From contig NZ_SAXA01000004.1 in assembly GCF_004122035.1 (NCBI RefSeq), positions 124,001-188,000 on the forward strand: a stretch of DNA of 64,000 nt. The letters run 5' to 3'. Position numbers and translations under genes: made by a program. Source of the DNA: Ancylomarina salipaludis (GTDB lineage Bacteria > Bacteroidota > Bacteroidia > Bacteroidales > Marinifilaceae). The notes under the pieces are model-generated. The model did no database searches, was not told the DNA's origin, and saw only the letters and a program-made list of their open reading frames with translations. Below are positions 45,103 through 53,663 of the stretch, piece by piece (position 1 is the stretch's first letter; each line of letters begins with the position of its first letter).

Positions 45103-46767
45103 ATGATGGCATTTCGTTCTGATCAATATTGCATTGATTTACCCACTGTGCCAGCTACTGAGAATAAAATTTTGGTAACTGGCGCAAGTGGTTTTATTGG
45201 TGGGGAACTGATTCCTGAGTTAATAGCAAGGGGGTATCAGCTTAGATTGATGGTTCGGTCTAATTTAGGCGAGTATAAAAAACGGTGGCCTTCTGTTGAA
45301 ATTGTTGTGGCTGATGCACTCGATTATTCACAATTGAAAGAGGCTTTGGAGGGTATTGATTGTGCTTATTATTTAATTCATTCTTTACATTCATCTGGTC
45401 AATTTCAGGAAATGGATAGTCAGGCTGCATCCAATTTTAGGCAGGCCGCTGAAGAGAATCATCTAAAACGAATTATATATTTGGGGAGTTTGGGCAATCC
45501 TGAAGCCAAGCTTTCAAACCACATTCGGAGTAGATTAAAAGTGGCCGAAGAGCTTCAAAAAGGCAAAACGCCGATCACATTTTTAAGAGCAGCTGTTATC
45601 ATTGGTTCGGGAAGTGCTTCTTATAAAATCATTCATCATTTGGTTTTGAATTGCCCTGTTTTTGTATTTCCTGCTTGGGCAAAATCAAAGTGTCAACCCA
45701 TTGCCATTCGCGATGTTATCAGGTATTTGGTGAGTTGTCTTGAAAATGAGGAAACTTCAGGAAAAGTTCTGGATATTGGAGGACAGGATATTTTGACTTA
45801 TCGGGATATCATCAAAATAGAGGCTCAAATTTTAAGAAAGAAAAGATTGTTTCTGAATTCGGGATTTTCGCTCATGTCGATTTATATGCGGATAATTAAT
45901 GCCTTAACGCCTGTTGATTCTGATTTGATAAGGGTTCTTTTGGAAAGTTGTGTGAATGATGTGGTTTGTCTCAATGCAGATATCAGAAAGATGATTCCTT
46001 TTGAAACACTTCCTTATAAAAAAGCTCTTAAAGACGCTTTATTATCTGGTTCTGAAAAAAAGTGTTTAGATACTATGGAGCTAAAACCTCCTCTTAAAAG
46101 CAAGGGATTTTTTTCTGACATCAAATATTTTTTATTGTCAAAACCTGATAAAGATACTCTGATTCATTTCGACAATCTTTCAGATAGGGAAAATTACACC
46201 TATCGAATTTTACAAAGACTTGGGGTTGAGGTCACTGCCTTCAAGATTTTAAATGTTCATAAAATAGGGATTAATGCACCGGCAAAATATGTTTTTGAAG
46301 AATTGCTTAAATGGGATGGCGATTCGAGTTGCTGGCCCAATCATATAGCCAGGGTTGTGAACAGGAACAATAGTTTGGAGAATCTATCAATATTTTTATT
46401 TGGGTGGACAAAATTTATTCCTTTGTTCAGCCTTAATGCCATCATTATAAAGAAAATTCCTGATCCTGTGGAAACAGACAATGCTCGGTATTTGTTGTAT
46501 AAGTGTCGAGGCGGTTACCCCATTGGCGTTTTCTCTATGTATGTGCGATCTTCTATTGAAAATCAAAACGAAATAGAGCAGTCTCAATTGTTTTTGATGG
46601 TGGGGTTTAATTTTTATGGCAAAGAAAAGTGGTCCAACAGAAATCTGATTAACAGAATGTGGGAAGCAATCCACGATAGAGTGACTTTAAATGTGATGCA
46701 TCGGTTTAAACAGTTGTGCGAATGGCGATTCGAAAAATTTAAAAAGGGTGTGAACCAGAATAGGTGA
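45103..46767 (+). CDS. SDR-like NAD(P)-binding protein with DUF2867 domain
   Basis: A 554-residue cytosolic protein. The N-terminal Rossmann domain has ILVTGASGFIGGELI near 24-38 and covers about 20-310, like atypical SDRs acting on nucleotide-linked or lipid-linked substrates. Residues about 330-545 match the DUF2867 pattern, an SRPBCC-like hydrophobic ligand-binding fold. The two-domain arrangement is known in Bacteroidota but its substrate is not. The gene is monocistronic. Confidence 0.83.
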   Translation: MMAFRSDQYCIDLPTVPATENKILVTGASGFIGGELIPELIARGYQLRLMVRSNLGEYKKRWPSVEIVVADALDYSQLKEALEGIDCAYYLIHSLHSSGQFQEMDSQAASNFRQAAEENHLKRIIYLGSLGNPEAKLSNHIRSRLKVAEELQKGKTPITFLRAAVIIGSGSASYKIIHHLVLNCPVFVFPAWAKSKCQPIAIRDVIRYLVSCLENEETSGKVLDIGGQDILTYRDIIKIEAQILRKKRLFLNSGFSLMSIYMRIINALTPVDSDLIRVLLESCVNDVVCLNADIRKMIPFETLPYKKALKDALLSGSEKKCLDTMELKPPLKSKGFFSDIKYFLLSKPDKDTLIHFDNLSDRENYTYRILQRLGVEVTAFKILNVHKIGINAPAKYVFEELLKWDGDSSCWPNHIARVVNRNNSLENLSIFLFGWTKFIPLFSLNAIIIKKIPDPVETDNARYLLYKCRGGYPIGVFSMYVRSSIENQNEIEQSQLFLMVGFNFYGKEKWSNRNLINRMWEAIHDRVTLNVMHRFKQLCEWRFEKFKKGVNQNR

Positions 46768-46976
46768 TCTTGAGTGTGTATAAAAAGGGGCGAGAAATGG
46801 AACTTTATATGCTCACAGCCAATCATAAGCTTAGTTTGTTTAATATATAAATTGACAGGTTCAACAGTCTCAATTTATCAGAAGATTGTTTAGATTTATA
46901 TCAGGATTGATGGAAGTTGGTAAATCAGGACTTTTAAAATCTTCAAAACAAATCTAAACCTATCCATAAAACTTAT

Positions 46977-47831
46977 ATGAGTCAAACAGATCCAAATAAT
47001 AAGCCGATTCTTATTAGAAAAGCGTCAGGTGATCTTGAGCCTTTTGCTCTTGATAAATTGAAACGTTCCTTACATAATGCCGGGGCAGATAATGATTCTG
47101 TTTTAATGATCATTGCCGATATTGAGGCTTGGATTTATTCGGGCGTTACAACCAAGCAAATTTATTCGCGAGCCTTTAAAATTTTACGCCGCGAAAAGGC
47201 TCATACTGCCATGCGTTACAGGTTGAAAGAAGCCATTTTTTCATTGGGCCCTACGGGGTATCCGTTTGAGCAGTTTATTGGGCAATTGTTCGAAAAGCAA
47301 GGTTATGCTACAGAAGTGGGAGTTGTGGTTGACGGCTATTCTGTAACGCACGAAATGGATGTGATTGCTACGAAGAATCAAATACAATATTTGGTTGAAT
47401 GCAAATACCATAAAGATCAGGGTAAGCAGGTGAGTGTTCAGGTGCCTTTGTATGTGCGTTCAAGAGTAAATGATATTGTTCGGAAGAGAGAAAAGATGGA
47501 GGAGTACAGAGCGTTATCGTTTGAGGGATGGGTAGTGACCAACACGCGTTTTTCACCCGATTCCATACAATATGGTGAAGTAAATGGTCTGCATCTGTTG
47601 GCTTGGGATTATCCACAGAATAAGGGCCTCAAGTATTTGGTTGAAGAGTTGAAATTGTATCCTATAACTATCCTTCACAAGTTAACTAAGAAAGATAAAG
47701 ACTTGTTGATGAGTTTGGGAACAGTTACCTGTATGCAGGTTTTGAATAATTTGGATTTATTAAATCCCTTGCAATTAAATAAAAAGAAACAGATGGCCTT
47801 AGTTGAAGAGTTGAAGTCGATTTGTCGTTGA
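46977..47831 (+). CDS. ATP-cone / Mrr-like PDDEXK nuclease fusion
   Basis: A 284-residue cytosolic protein. Residues about 10-95 form an ATP-cone domain (ILIRKASGDLEPFALDKLKR), the nucleotide-sensing module of ribonucleotide reductases and NrdR. Residues about 100-215 are an Mrr-type PDDEXK nuclease with the likely catalytic set E in QFIGQLFEKQGY, D in HEMDVIATK, and ECK in YLVECKYH. A C-terminal helical part (about 235-284) follows. It may be a nuclease gated by ATP or dATP. No methylase or other restriction gene is next to it. Confidence 0.85.
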   Translation: MSQTDPNNKPILIRKASGDLEPFALDKLKRSLHNAGADNDSVLMIIADIEAWIYSGVTTKQIYSRAFKILRREKAHTAMRYRLKEAIFSLGPTGYPFEQFIGQLFEKQGYATEVGVVVDGYSVTHEMDVIATKNQIQYLVECKYHKDQGKQVSVQVPLYVRSRVNDIVRKREKMEEYRALSFEGWVVTNTRFSPDSIQYGEVNGLHLLAWDYPQNKGLKYLVEELKLYPITILHKLTKKDKDLLMSLGTVTCMQVLNNLDLLNPLQLNKKKQMALVEELKSICR

Positions 47832-47871
47832 GTTTTTTTGAGAAGATCAGAGTTTGTTGAGAATATTATTG

Positions 47872-47907
47872 AGAGCTGTACTAAAATGTGCAGCTTTTAA
47901 TTTTTTC
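47872..47907 (+). terminator. Rho-independent terminator
   Basis: GAGCTGTAC and GTGCAGCTTT form an imperfect stem around TAAAAT, followed by a T-rich tail. It lies about 40 bases after the nuclease gene stop. Confidence 0.55.
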
Positions 47908-47925
47908 ATCAAGCCCGAATAGCTT

Positions 47926-47933
47926 TATATTTG
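47926..47933 (+). promoter_or_regulatory. Candidate -7 box for the TrmH-like gene
   Basis: TATATTTG matches TAnnTTTG and lies 26 bases before the ATG at 47959. The -33 position is T-rich. Confidence 0.5.
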
Positions 47934-47958
47934 CGTCTCAAATAAAAAAAACAAGCAA

Positions 47959-48426
47959 GTGATGATAGATACATTGGAGCAGGGATTTTTTGGTATAGGC
48001 ATACAGAACGGGAAAACACCCGAAAACTTAGGAGTGCTTTGGCGATCGGCTCAGAATATGGGAGCCAGCTTCATCTTTACGGTGGGTAAACGATATGCCA
48101 AGCAAGCTTGTGATACGCATAAGGCAGTGGGAGCTATGCCCTATTTTCATTATGAAAATTTCGAGGATTTTTATCAGCATTTACCTAAAGGAGCTGTTTT
48201 AGTTGGGGTAGAATTAGACGAAAAGGCGGTTGCTTTGGAAGAGTTTAAGCACCCGCGCCGTTGTGTTTATTTATTGGGAGCAGAGGATAATGGTTTGACC
48301 AAAAACGCCATTGAGAAATCGCATCATTTGGTCAAATTCGATACCCGTTTGAGTGTGAATGTGTCGGTTGCAGGCAGTATTATCATGTATGACAGAAACT
48401 TGAAACAGAAGTTTGGAAACTTGTAA
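47959..48426 (+). CDS. TrmH-family (SpoU) RNA methyltransferase
   Basis: A 155-residue SPOUT methyltransferase. Motif 2 is YLLGAEDNGLTKNAIEK, and the knot-forming motif 3 is LSVNVSVAGSIIMYD. It transfers a methyl group from SAM to a ribose 2'-OH in tRNA or rRNA. It is short, lacking an extra RNA-binding domain, which resembles TrmL/TrmH-core proteins; the target is unknown. It converges with the isoprenoid-fold gene eight bases away. Confidence 0.92.
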   Translation: MMIDTLEQGFFGIGIQNGKTPENLGVLWRSAQNMGASFIFTVGKRYAKQACDTHKAVGAMPYFHYENFEDFYQHLPKGAVLVGVELDEKAVALEEFKHPRRCVYLLGAEDNGLTKNAIEKSHHLVKFDTRLSVNVSVAGSIIMYDRNLKQKFGNL

Positions 48427-48433
48427 TAGAACT

Positions 48434-49657
48434 TTAGAAAACCAATTCCTTGTTTTTATAGGCTTCGGCCATCTTAATTAGATGCTGACGAAAGGGAGCC
48501 AGTTCTGTTTGTTTTGATTGAATAAAAGAGAACCGAAAAGGGGCATGTCTTTCGGCAGTTTGAATGAATTGATCGCTAAAATCATCTTGATTTTGAAAAA
48601 CTGAAGCCAAAATAAGAAAACCAAAACTGCGCTGAATCAAGCCTTGAAAAGAAAGTTCGTTAGGATACCAATTTTTAATATCCTGATAGAAGGATTTACC
48701 TAAATAATACGTTTTACAAAGCAATTGATCCAGTTTAGTATGGGGTAGATTTTTGGAAAAATGAGTCATGATACCTTCATTGTAATCATCCCTGGCATCT
48801 TGCAGGTCATCGAGTATTTGAAGATAAGCTCCATATTCGTAAAGAAAATGATATTGTTTTTCGTCCAGATTTCCCAAAACCAGATACCCATCTGCAATAA
48901 CTGAAGTTGCTCCTTTTTCTATTGCTATCTGAAAGCTTTCTTCATCAGAAAGTTTTGATTTGGGATTGACTAATTTTAGGCTGGTGGTTTGAGCATGATG
49001 TATGGCCAGTAAACTTTCATAAACTTCGGGGTAGGTCTGTCTCTCAAATTCGCTTTCTATCATACTTACCAGATCAAAAATCCGACTTTCAATTTGCGAT
49101 TCAGCTGCAACTTGTTCGCCGGCTAATCGAAGCGCAAAGCGAGAACAAAAATCGAGTTTCTCATTTTTATTAATGTTGGCACTATCAATTAAATTATCGG
49201 TGTATGGATATAGCAAGCTATAAGCCATCAGTGAGGGAGTAGTTTTGATTTCTTTGCCAAAGAATGATTGCAAGCCAAGCATGATCCAAAGGTTGCGAAG
49301 AGCCTGAAAAATATCCTCGAAGCTCAATTCGGAATCAAAAGTCCAGGCTTTTCGGATAAAATCTTTGGTCGCGTCCAGCATGTCTTCAGAAAAGATGAGT
49401 TGCATCTGGTCTTTACTGTAGGCTAAATTTTCTTCGAAGAAGCTTTTTGAACGGTCTAGAATTTTTGTTTTATCGGGTTTTTCAGTTCTGAATTCTTTTT
49501 TGATGAGACGAAGAAAATGATTGAATTTGATTTCCCAAATTCGTTTTTCGAGGTAGTTGAATTGTCTTTTCGATTCGGGAAATTGATCCGGACATTCGTT
49601 CCATTTAGCTATAAATTGAGATTGGAGGCTTTTGCGAAAAGCAGATTGAATTATCAT
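48434..49657 (-). CDS. Class I isoprenoid-synthase-fold protein
   Basis: A 407-residue all-helical protein. It shows two Asp-rich segments typical of the trans-isoprenoid synthase fold, DNLID near 153 (YPYTDNLIDS) and DDLQDARDDY near 280. These normally bind magnesium and prenyl diphosphate. They are not the canonical DDxxD, so it could be a terpene-cyclase-like or squalene-synthase-like enzyme or a non-catalytic relative. No other isoprenoid or carotenoid gene is adjacent. The two-component pair upstream is on the same strand. Confidence 0.75.
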   Translation of the reverse strand: MIIQSAFRKSLQSQFIAKWNECPDQFPESKRQFNYLEKRIWEIKFNHFLRLIKKEFRTEKPDKTKILDRSKSFFEENLAYSKDQMQLIFSEDMLDATKDFIRKAWTFDSELSFEDIFQALRNLWIMLGLQSFFGKEIKTTPSLMAYSLLYPYTDNLIDSANINKNEKLDFCSRFALRLAGEQVAAESQIESRIFDLVSMIESEFERQTYPEVYESLLAIHHAQTTSLKLVNPKSKLSDEESFQIAIEKGATSVIADGYLVLGNLDEKQYHFLYEYGAYLQILDDLQDARDDYNEGIMTHFSKNLPHTKLDQLLCKTYYLGKSFYQDIKNWYPNELSFQGLIQRSFGFLILASVFQNQDDFSDQFIQTAERHAPFRFSFIQSKQTELAPFRQHLIKMAEAYKNKELVF

Positions 49658-49699
49658 ATCGATTATATCATTTCAAGTTTGAGCACTAAAGAGGACTAT

Positions 49700-50395
49700 T
49701 TATGGATTTGTTTGAGGTGAGATTTCGCATTCATCCAAATCGATTAATTTAAATTTAGCTGCGTATATGATCAGCCCAACTAGATTTTTAACGCCGGTTT
49801 TTAGATATAGATTTTTACGATGTCCTTCAACTGTTCGCTTACTGATAAACATTTGTTCAGCAATTTCGCCCGTTGTTAATTGTTTGCATAAGAGTTTCAG
49901 AACAACAAGCTCACGTTCAGATAATTGTTCTTCAATTGTAATATTGGGTGCTTGGAGGTTATGAGAGAGTTGGTTACGAAGGATATCAATTTGTTCGGAA
50001 CTTAAATAAAATCCTTTTTTATGGACTTCATCAATAACCTGCACGAGTCTATCGGGAGAAATTTCTTTGGGTAAAAATGCTGCAACTCCCGTTTTAACCA
50101 TATAACCCAAATTGGAATCTTTATAATGTGATGTGAGACTGATAATCTTTATGTCAGGAAAGTTGTTTCGAATGAACTCCATGGTTTCAATTCCATTTAC
50201 GCGTTTCATTTTTAGGTCGAGTAATACGATATCGGGGATTGTCTTGGTATCCTTTAGATAATCAATAAACTCTGATCCATCATTTGAAATGGAAATAACT
50301 TTAAAGCGATCAATGGCACCTAAGAATTTACTTAGCAGTTGATTCACGAGGCTTTCATCATCAACTAAAGAGATTTTTATTTTGAAGCTACTCAT
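49700..50395 (-). CDS. LuxR-type response regulator
   Basis: A 231-residue two-component response regulator. The receiver domain (about 7-125) has the phosphoacceptor Asp in VLLDLKM near 60 and a conserved Ser/Thr and Lys further on. The C-terminal LuxR-type helix-turn-helix domain (about 160-222) shows LSERELVVLKLLC and GEIAEQMFISKRTVEGHR. It overlaps its partner kinase gene by one base (the shared position 50395), so the pair is translationally coupled. The target genes are unknown; the nearby region with an inverted repeat at 53022 is a candidate. Confidence 0.93.
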   Translation of the reverse strand: MSSFKIKISLVDDESLVNQLLSKFLGAIDRFKVISISNDGSEFIDYLKDTKTIPDIVLLDLKMKRVNGIETMEFIRNNFPDIKIISLTSHYKDSNLGYMVKTGVAAFLPKEISPDRLVQVIDEVHKKGFYLSSEQIDILRNQLSHNLQAPNITIEEQLSERELVVLKLLCKQLTTGEIAEQMFISKRTVEGHRKNLYLKTGVKNLVGLIIYAAKFKLIDLDECEISPQTNP

Positions 50396-51168
50396 TAGGC
50401 TTTTAAGTTTGATTTGTGTGTAAGAATTAAGAATGAACTTCCTTTACCAATTTTTGATTTGGGCTGAGCAAAGGCTTTTAAGTATTCTGAACGAAGCATG
50501 ATATTTTTTAAGCCTAAACCTTTGTTTTTAGTTTCTGTATTGTATCCTATCCCATTATCGGTAAAGTAAAGGGCAAAATAGGCTGAACCAAAATGTATAT
50601 GAATCGTAATGCAGTCGGCTTGGGCGTGTTTGAATATATTGTTGAGAATTTCCTGAGAAATACGACTCAATTGCAGTTTGCTGTTTTTACCAATGTTTTC
50701 GTATTCAACACCAGAGAGGCTTAGTTGAATATTTACCTCAACGGGTTTGGAATAAGTGAATTCTTCTATAATTTCAATTAAGCTCGACTCTTCAATTAAG
50801 GGTGGACAGAGATCATGTGAAATATGACGGGTTAATTTTATACTATCCTCAATTTTGCTTTGAATTTCTTGAGTTGACCAGGCTTCATCACTATAAAACA
50901 GGTATTTGATGGAGTTTAATTTTCCAATCAGGGAATCATGTAAATCAGCAGCAATGCGTTCTCTTTCGTATTCTTGTATGGTAATACTGTCGCGGATTAG
51001 GTTTGTTTGATATTCGAGTTTGAGTTTATTTGCTTTTTCTTTCTCCGAATGAATGCGTAAAAGATAAATTCGAATGATATAAATGATGGAAATACTTAAG
51101 AATAGGAAAAAAATCAAAACGATTGATAACCAAAGAGCGACAGTTTGTGAGTTGTTCCAACTTTCCAT
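50395..51168 (-). CDS. Sensor histidine kinase (HisKA_3 type)
   Basis: A 257-residue inner-membrane sensor kinase with one N-terminal helix (about 10-33). The dimerisation and phosphoacceptor segment RERIAADLHDSLIGKL carries the His near 78. The ATPase domain near 160-255 has NIFKHAQ, DNGIGYN and GLGLKNIM. It pairs with the LuxR regulator downstream. I chose the ATG at 51168 (MESWNNSQ); an upstream ATG at 51225 is possible but overlaps the preceding gene by 112 bases. Confidence 0.88.
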   Translation of the reverse strand: MESWNNSQTVALWLSIVLIFFLFLSISIIYIIRIYLLRIHSEKEKANKLKLEYQTNLIRDSITIQEYERERIAADLHDSLIGKLNSIKYLFYSDEAWSTQEIQSKIEDSIKLTRHISHDLCPPLIEESSLIEIIEEFTYSKPVEVNIQLSLSGVEYENIGKNSKLQLSRISQEILNNIFKHAQADCITIHIHFGSAYFALYFTDNGIGYNTETKNKGLGLKNIMLRSEYLKAFAQPKSKIGKGSSFLILTHKSNLKA

Positions 51169-51803
51169 ATCAGTAATGAAATTGACAAATAATAAAGTGC
51201 TGTTAAAAATGAATAGAAAATCCAAAAATAAATAGTTATTGTTGTATCTCCATTAATAAGAAAGTTGATAAATATAAATAGAATTAAGGACAGTACATAA
51301 TAGATAAAGAAAAGACTGTTTAATGCAACTTTTGAGACTCCATTGGGAGACTTCCCTTTGGCTAAATTTAAAAAGAATTTTAAGCTGTAAATAATGATGA
51401 CAAAGTTGACCAGAACTTTCCCATAGGCATGAAATGAATAGATTTGCTCGTGGAAAATACTTCGGTAACCTTCGATACATAGAAATAGTTGGATCAGTAT
51501 AGCAATACCTATACTGATCCAGTTTATTTTGTTGTAGAAATACTTAAAAAACAAACAAGTCATGATGAAAAATTCAAAATTATAATAGAGTGGAATAACA
51601 AAGAGATTATTCTTTTGTTCGAGGATGTTAATATAAATATAGGAAAATGCCTCTGTGCTTATCCCCAAGAGGATAAATAAGAAGAAAAACTTTAATTCAG
51701 ATCCTAGTTTTCTGTAAAATCTTAAGCTTAAAATAAAACTGCACACCAAAAGAATTAAACTAAGTTTATTACAAATCTGCCATATTATTTGAATTGTACT
51801 CAT
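51114..51803 (-). CDS. Multi-pass membrane protein upstream of the kinase
   Basis: A 229-residue integral membrane protein with about six or seven predicted helices and no recognised domain. It precedes and overlaps the histidine kinase gene, so it may be a signal-sensing partner of the two-component system. That is inference from position only. Composition (Phe/Ile/Leu-rich, many Tyr) is typical of a membrane protein. Confidence 0.75.
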   Translation of the reverse strand: MSTIQIIWQICNKLSLILLVCSFILSLRFYRKLGSELKFFFLFILLGISTEAFSYIYINILEQKNNLFVIPLYYNFEFFIMTCLFFKYFYNKINWISIGIAILIQLFLCIEGYRSIFHEQIYSFHAYGKVLVNFVIIIYSLKFFLNLAKGKSPNGVSKVALNSLFFIYYVLSLILFIFINFLINGDTTITIYFWIFYSFLTALYYLSISLLIWKVGTTHKLSLFGYQSF

Positions 51804-51835
51804 GCTTTATTTGAAAATGAATTGTTTTTTTAGAA

Positions 51836-52621
51836 TTATTGGATATTACTGGTTTCTAAACTTTTTTCCGGAAAGATAATAGAGAAACTATCAGAATTTC
51901 CAAGATAAGGTGGACAAATTTGCGTTAAATCCTCAACGGGGCTTTCATTGTGAGCCAATGCCAGACGTAAATCTGATGTTCGAGTGTTTAATCCCCAGAA
52001 ACACAGGTCTAACTGATAAGGTGATTTTTTATAAACGATATCATCTTCATTTTTTGTTTCCGATTCATCTTGATGTTTGAGTCCCATAACTGCTAGAATA
52101 TCTGCATTTTCATCATGATGAAGTATATTCTCCAAATCAGAAAAAGGAGTCGAGAAAACACGGGCAATTCCGACTTGCATATCTCTAACGCTTTCGATTT
52201 GATCTTTTACCCAGCTTCCTTTCATCAATTGCCAGAACAAATTGCGTGAAAGTGCTTCCTTAACTGTAATATTTCCATCAATAGTTTTGTCAATGAAATT
52301 TGGAGTGAAAATATCGAGATTATTATCAAACTCACGAATAATAATTTTATCCAGTTCAAAGCTTTCTAATTCTGACAGTGGTTTTCGATCGGTTTCACTA
52401 TCGATTAAAATAAAATACAATTTTTGATTTTCTACTCCGATATATGAATGGATATTTTTGGGTTTGATTGGGGCATTAGCCCACATTTTCACCTCGCTTG
52501 ATGAGATTGGGAAATAGGAGCCTGAACTTAAAAGTCTAAGAGCTTTTTTATTATTCCAACGAATCTGATTCCATTGATTAACCATGTTTGTTATTCTGAT
52601 TTTTTTTTCTTCTGATGCCAT
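51836..52621 (-). CDS. Protein of unknown function
   Basis: A 261-residue soluble protein without signal peptide or membrane segments. It begins MASEEKKIRITNMVNQWNQI and has a central acidic region. A conserved-looking C-terminal part reads SPYQLDLCFWGLNTRTSDLR. I do not recognise a family. It is the first gene of a minus-strand group that continues with the membrane protein, kinase and regulator, with a gap of 32 bases, so it may belong to the same transcript. Confidence 0.7.
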   Translation of the reverse strand: MASEEKKIRITNMVNQWNQIRWNNKKALRLLSSGSYFPISSSEVKMWANAPIKPKNIHSYIGVENQKLYFILIDSETDRKPLSELESFELDKIIIREFDNNLDIFTPNFIDKTIDGNITVKEALSRNLFWQLMKGSWVKDQIESVRDMQVGIARVFSTPFSDLENILHHDENADILAVMGLKHQDESETKNEDDIVYKKSPYQLDLCFWGLNTRTSDLRLALAHNESPVEDLTQICPPYLGNSDSFSIIFPEKSLETSNIQ

Positions 52622-52768
52622 TATTTTTTGATTTTAGATGTGAAAAAGGATTGAAATAAAAGTACATAATATATTATAAAGTATTTATCTAAGTTTTATT
52701 TATAATCATAAATTTAAATTCATATTGATTATTAGAATATGGGGTTCAATTCAATTCTTATTTGTCTT

Positions 52769-52939
52769 TTATAAATTAGTGTTGAATCGATTGTTTCTAG
52801 ATACAATTGATTGATATCTTTTACTTTTTCGAAATAGATCGAAAGCTTTTTCATTCTTCTTATTGATACAATGAAGTGTAGTTGTTTTAGTATGGATGAG
52901 CTTATCTAATCTTGTAAGAGTGTCGTTTTTCTTTGCCAT
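52769..52939 (-). CDS. Possible small basic protein
   Basis: A 56-codon minus-strand frame from ATG 52939 to TAA, encoding a lysine- and threonine-rich peptide starting MAKKNDTLTRLDKL. It is shorter than usual cutoffs. There is no strong ribosome-binding signal. It could be a real small protein or chance. Confidence 0.25.
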   Translation of the reverse strand: MAKKNDTLTRLDKLIHTKTTTLHCINKKNEKAFDLFRKSKRYQSIVSRNNRFNTNL

Positions 52940-53021
52940 GTTGCTTGATAATATAACTTATTTATAGAGTTTCGATTTGATCATATAAATATAAAGAGGC
53001 CCAATGAGACAAATAAGAGGA

Positions 53022-53052
53022 TTTTTACGTGTTTTACTAAAACACGTAAAAA
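53022..53052. promoter_or_regulatory. Perfect inverted repeat, possible operator
   Basis: Two 14-base arms (TTTTTACGTGTTTT and AAAACACGTAAAAA) flank ACT. TACGTA follows one base after the right arm. It lies 156 bases before the HYC_CC_PP gene and 400 bases before the unknown gene on minus. The symmetry suggests a binding site for a dimeric regulator; a weak bidirectional terminator is the alternative. Confidence 0.5.
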
Positions 53053-53159
53053 TACGTAGCTCACGGGTCCTTATATTAGAACCATATGACAGAAGGGAAG
53101 GTCCGTTAATTTAATTAGTAAACATCCCCTGAGAGCTTTATAATTAACATCTCATTAAC

Positions 53160-53189
53160 TTGTCTTTAGATTATAATCGTTTATATTTG
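53160..53189 (+). promoter_or_regulatory. Promoter of the metal-efflux locus
   Basis: TTG (53160-53162) is followed after 19 bases by TATATTTG (53182-53189). This is a good match to the Bacteroidota -33/-7 promoter, 20 bases before the ATG at 53209. Confidence 0.75.
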
Positions 53190-53208
53190 TTGATAGAATC
53201 TAAATAGA

Positions 53209-53577
53209 ATGTTGAAAAAGATCAGTCATATTATTTTAGCCCTGCTCATATTGGTGACCACCATGGGGATGACTGTATCTGCACATTATTGTGGTGGAAA
53301 GTTGAAATCTGTTCAGGTATTAACGACATCTGATTCATGTTGTGGGGTAGCTTGTGATTCGTGTCACAATGAGATTATACAGGTGAAGATTAAGGATGAC
53401 TTTTCAATTAGTAGTTTTACGGTTGATTTTACTTCCTTCCCAACAGTACTTCCTGCATTGATTCAACTGTTTCAGGATTCCATCTATACCGATGAAGTGG
53501 AACAAATAGCTTATTGTAAGCCACCTCCATTAAAAATTCAAAGGATTCTTTCTGATTTACAGGTTTATCGTTTATGA
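53209..53577 (+). CDS. HYC_CC_PP family secreted protein
   Basis: A 122-residue exported protein with a signal peptide (about 1-25, ending TVSA). The defining elements are all present: HYCGG at 26-30, CC at 43-44, and PPP near 106. The conserved His/Cys residues suggest metal binding in the periplasm. Members occur in Bacteroidota next to heavy-metal RND pumps. Here it is the first gene, 59 bases ahead of the pump gene frame and probably co-transcribed. The exact role is unknown. Confidence 0.88.
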   Translation: MLKKISHIILALLILVTTMGMTVSAHYCGGKLKSVQVLTTSDSCCGVACDSCHNEIIQVKIKDDFSISSFTVDFTSFPTVLPALIQLFQDSIYTDEVEQIAYCKPPPLKIQRILSDLQVYRL

Positions 53578-53663
53578 TTTAACACAATAAATTCATACAA
53601 GGGTTGAGAAATGTCTCAGCTTTTGCTTAAATTAATGTGTTTAAAAATTATAAAAAGATAATT

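Larger units (their letters stand above)
52622..53208. other. Intergenic region with inverted repeat and small open frame
   Basis: A 587-base gap between divergent transcripts. It contains a possible 56-codon minus-strand frame (52769-52939), a 14-bp perfect inverted repeat (53022-53052) and the promoter of the metal-efflux locus (53160-53189). Nothing else was recognised. Confidence 0.6.
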
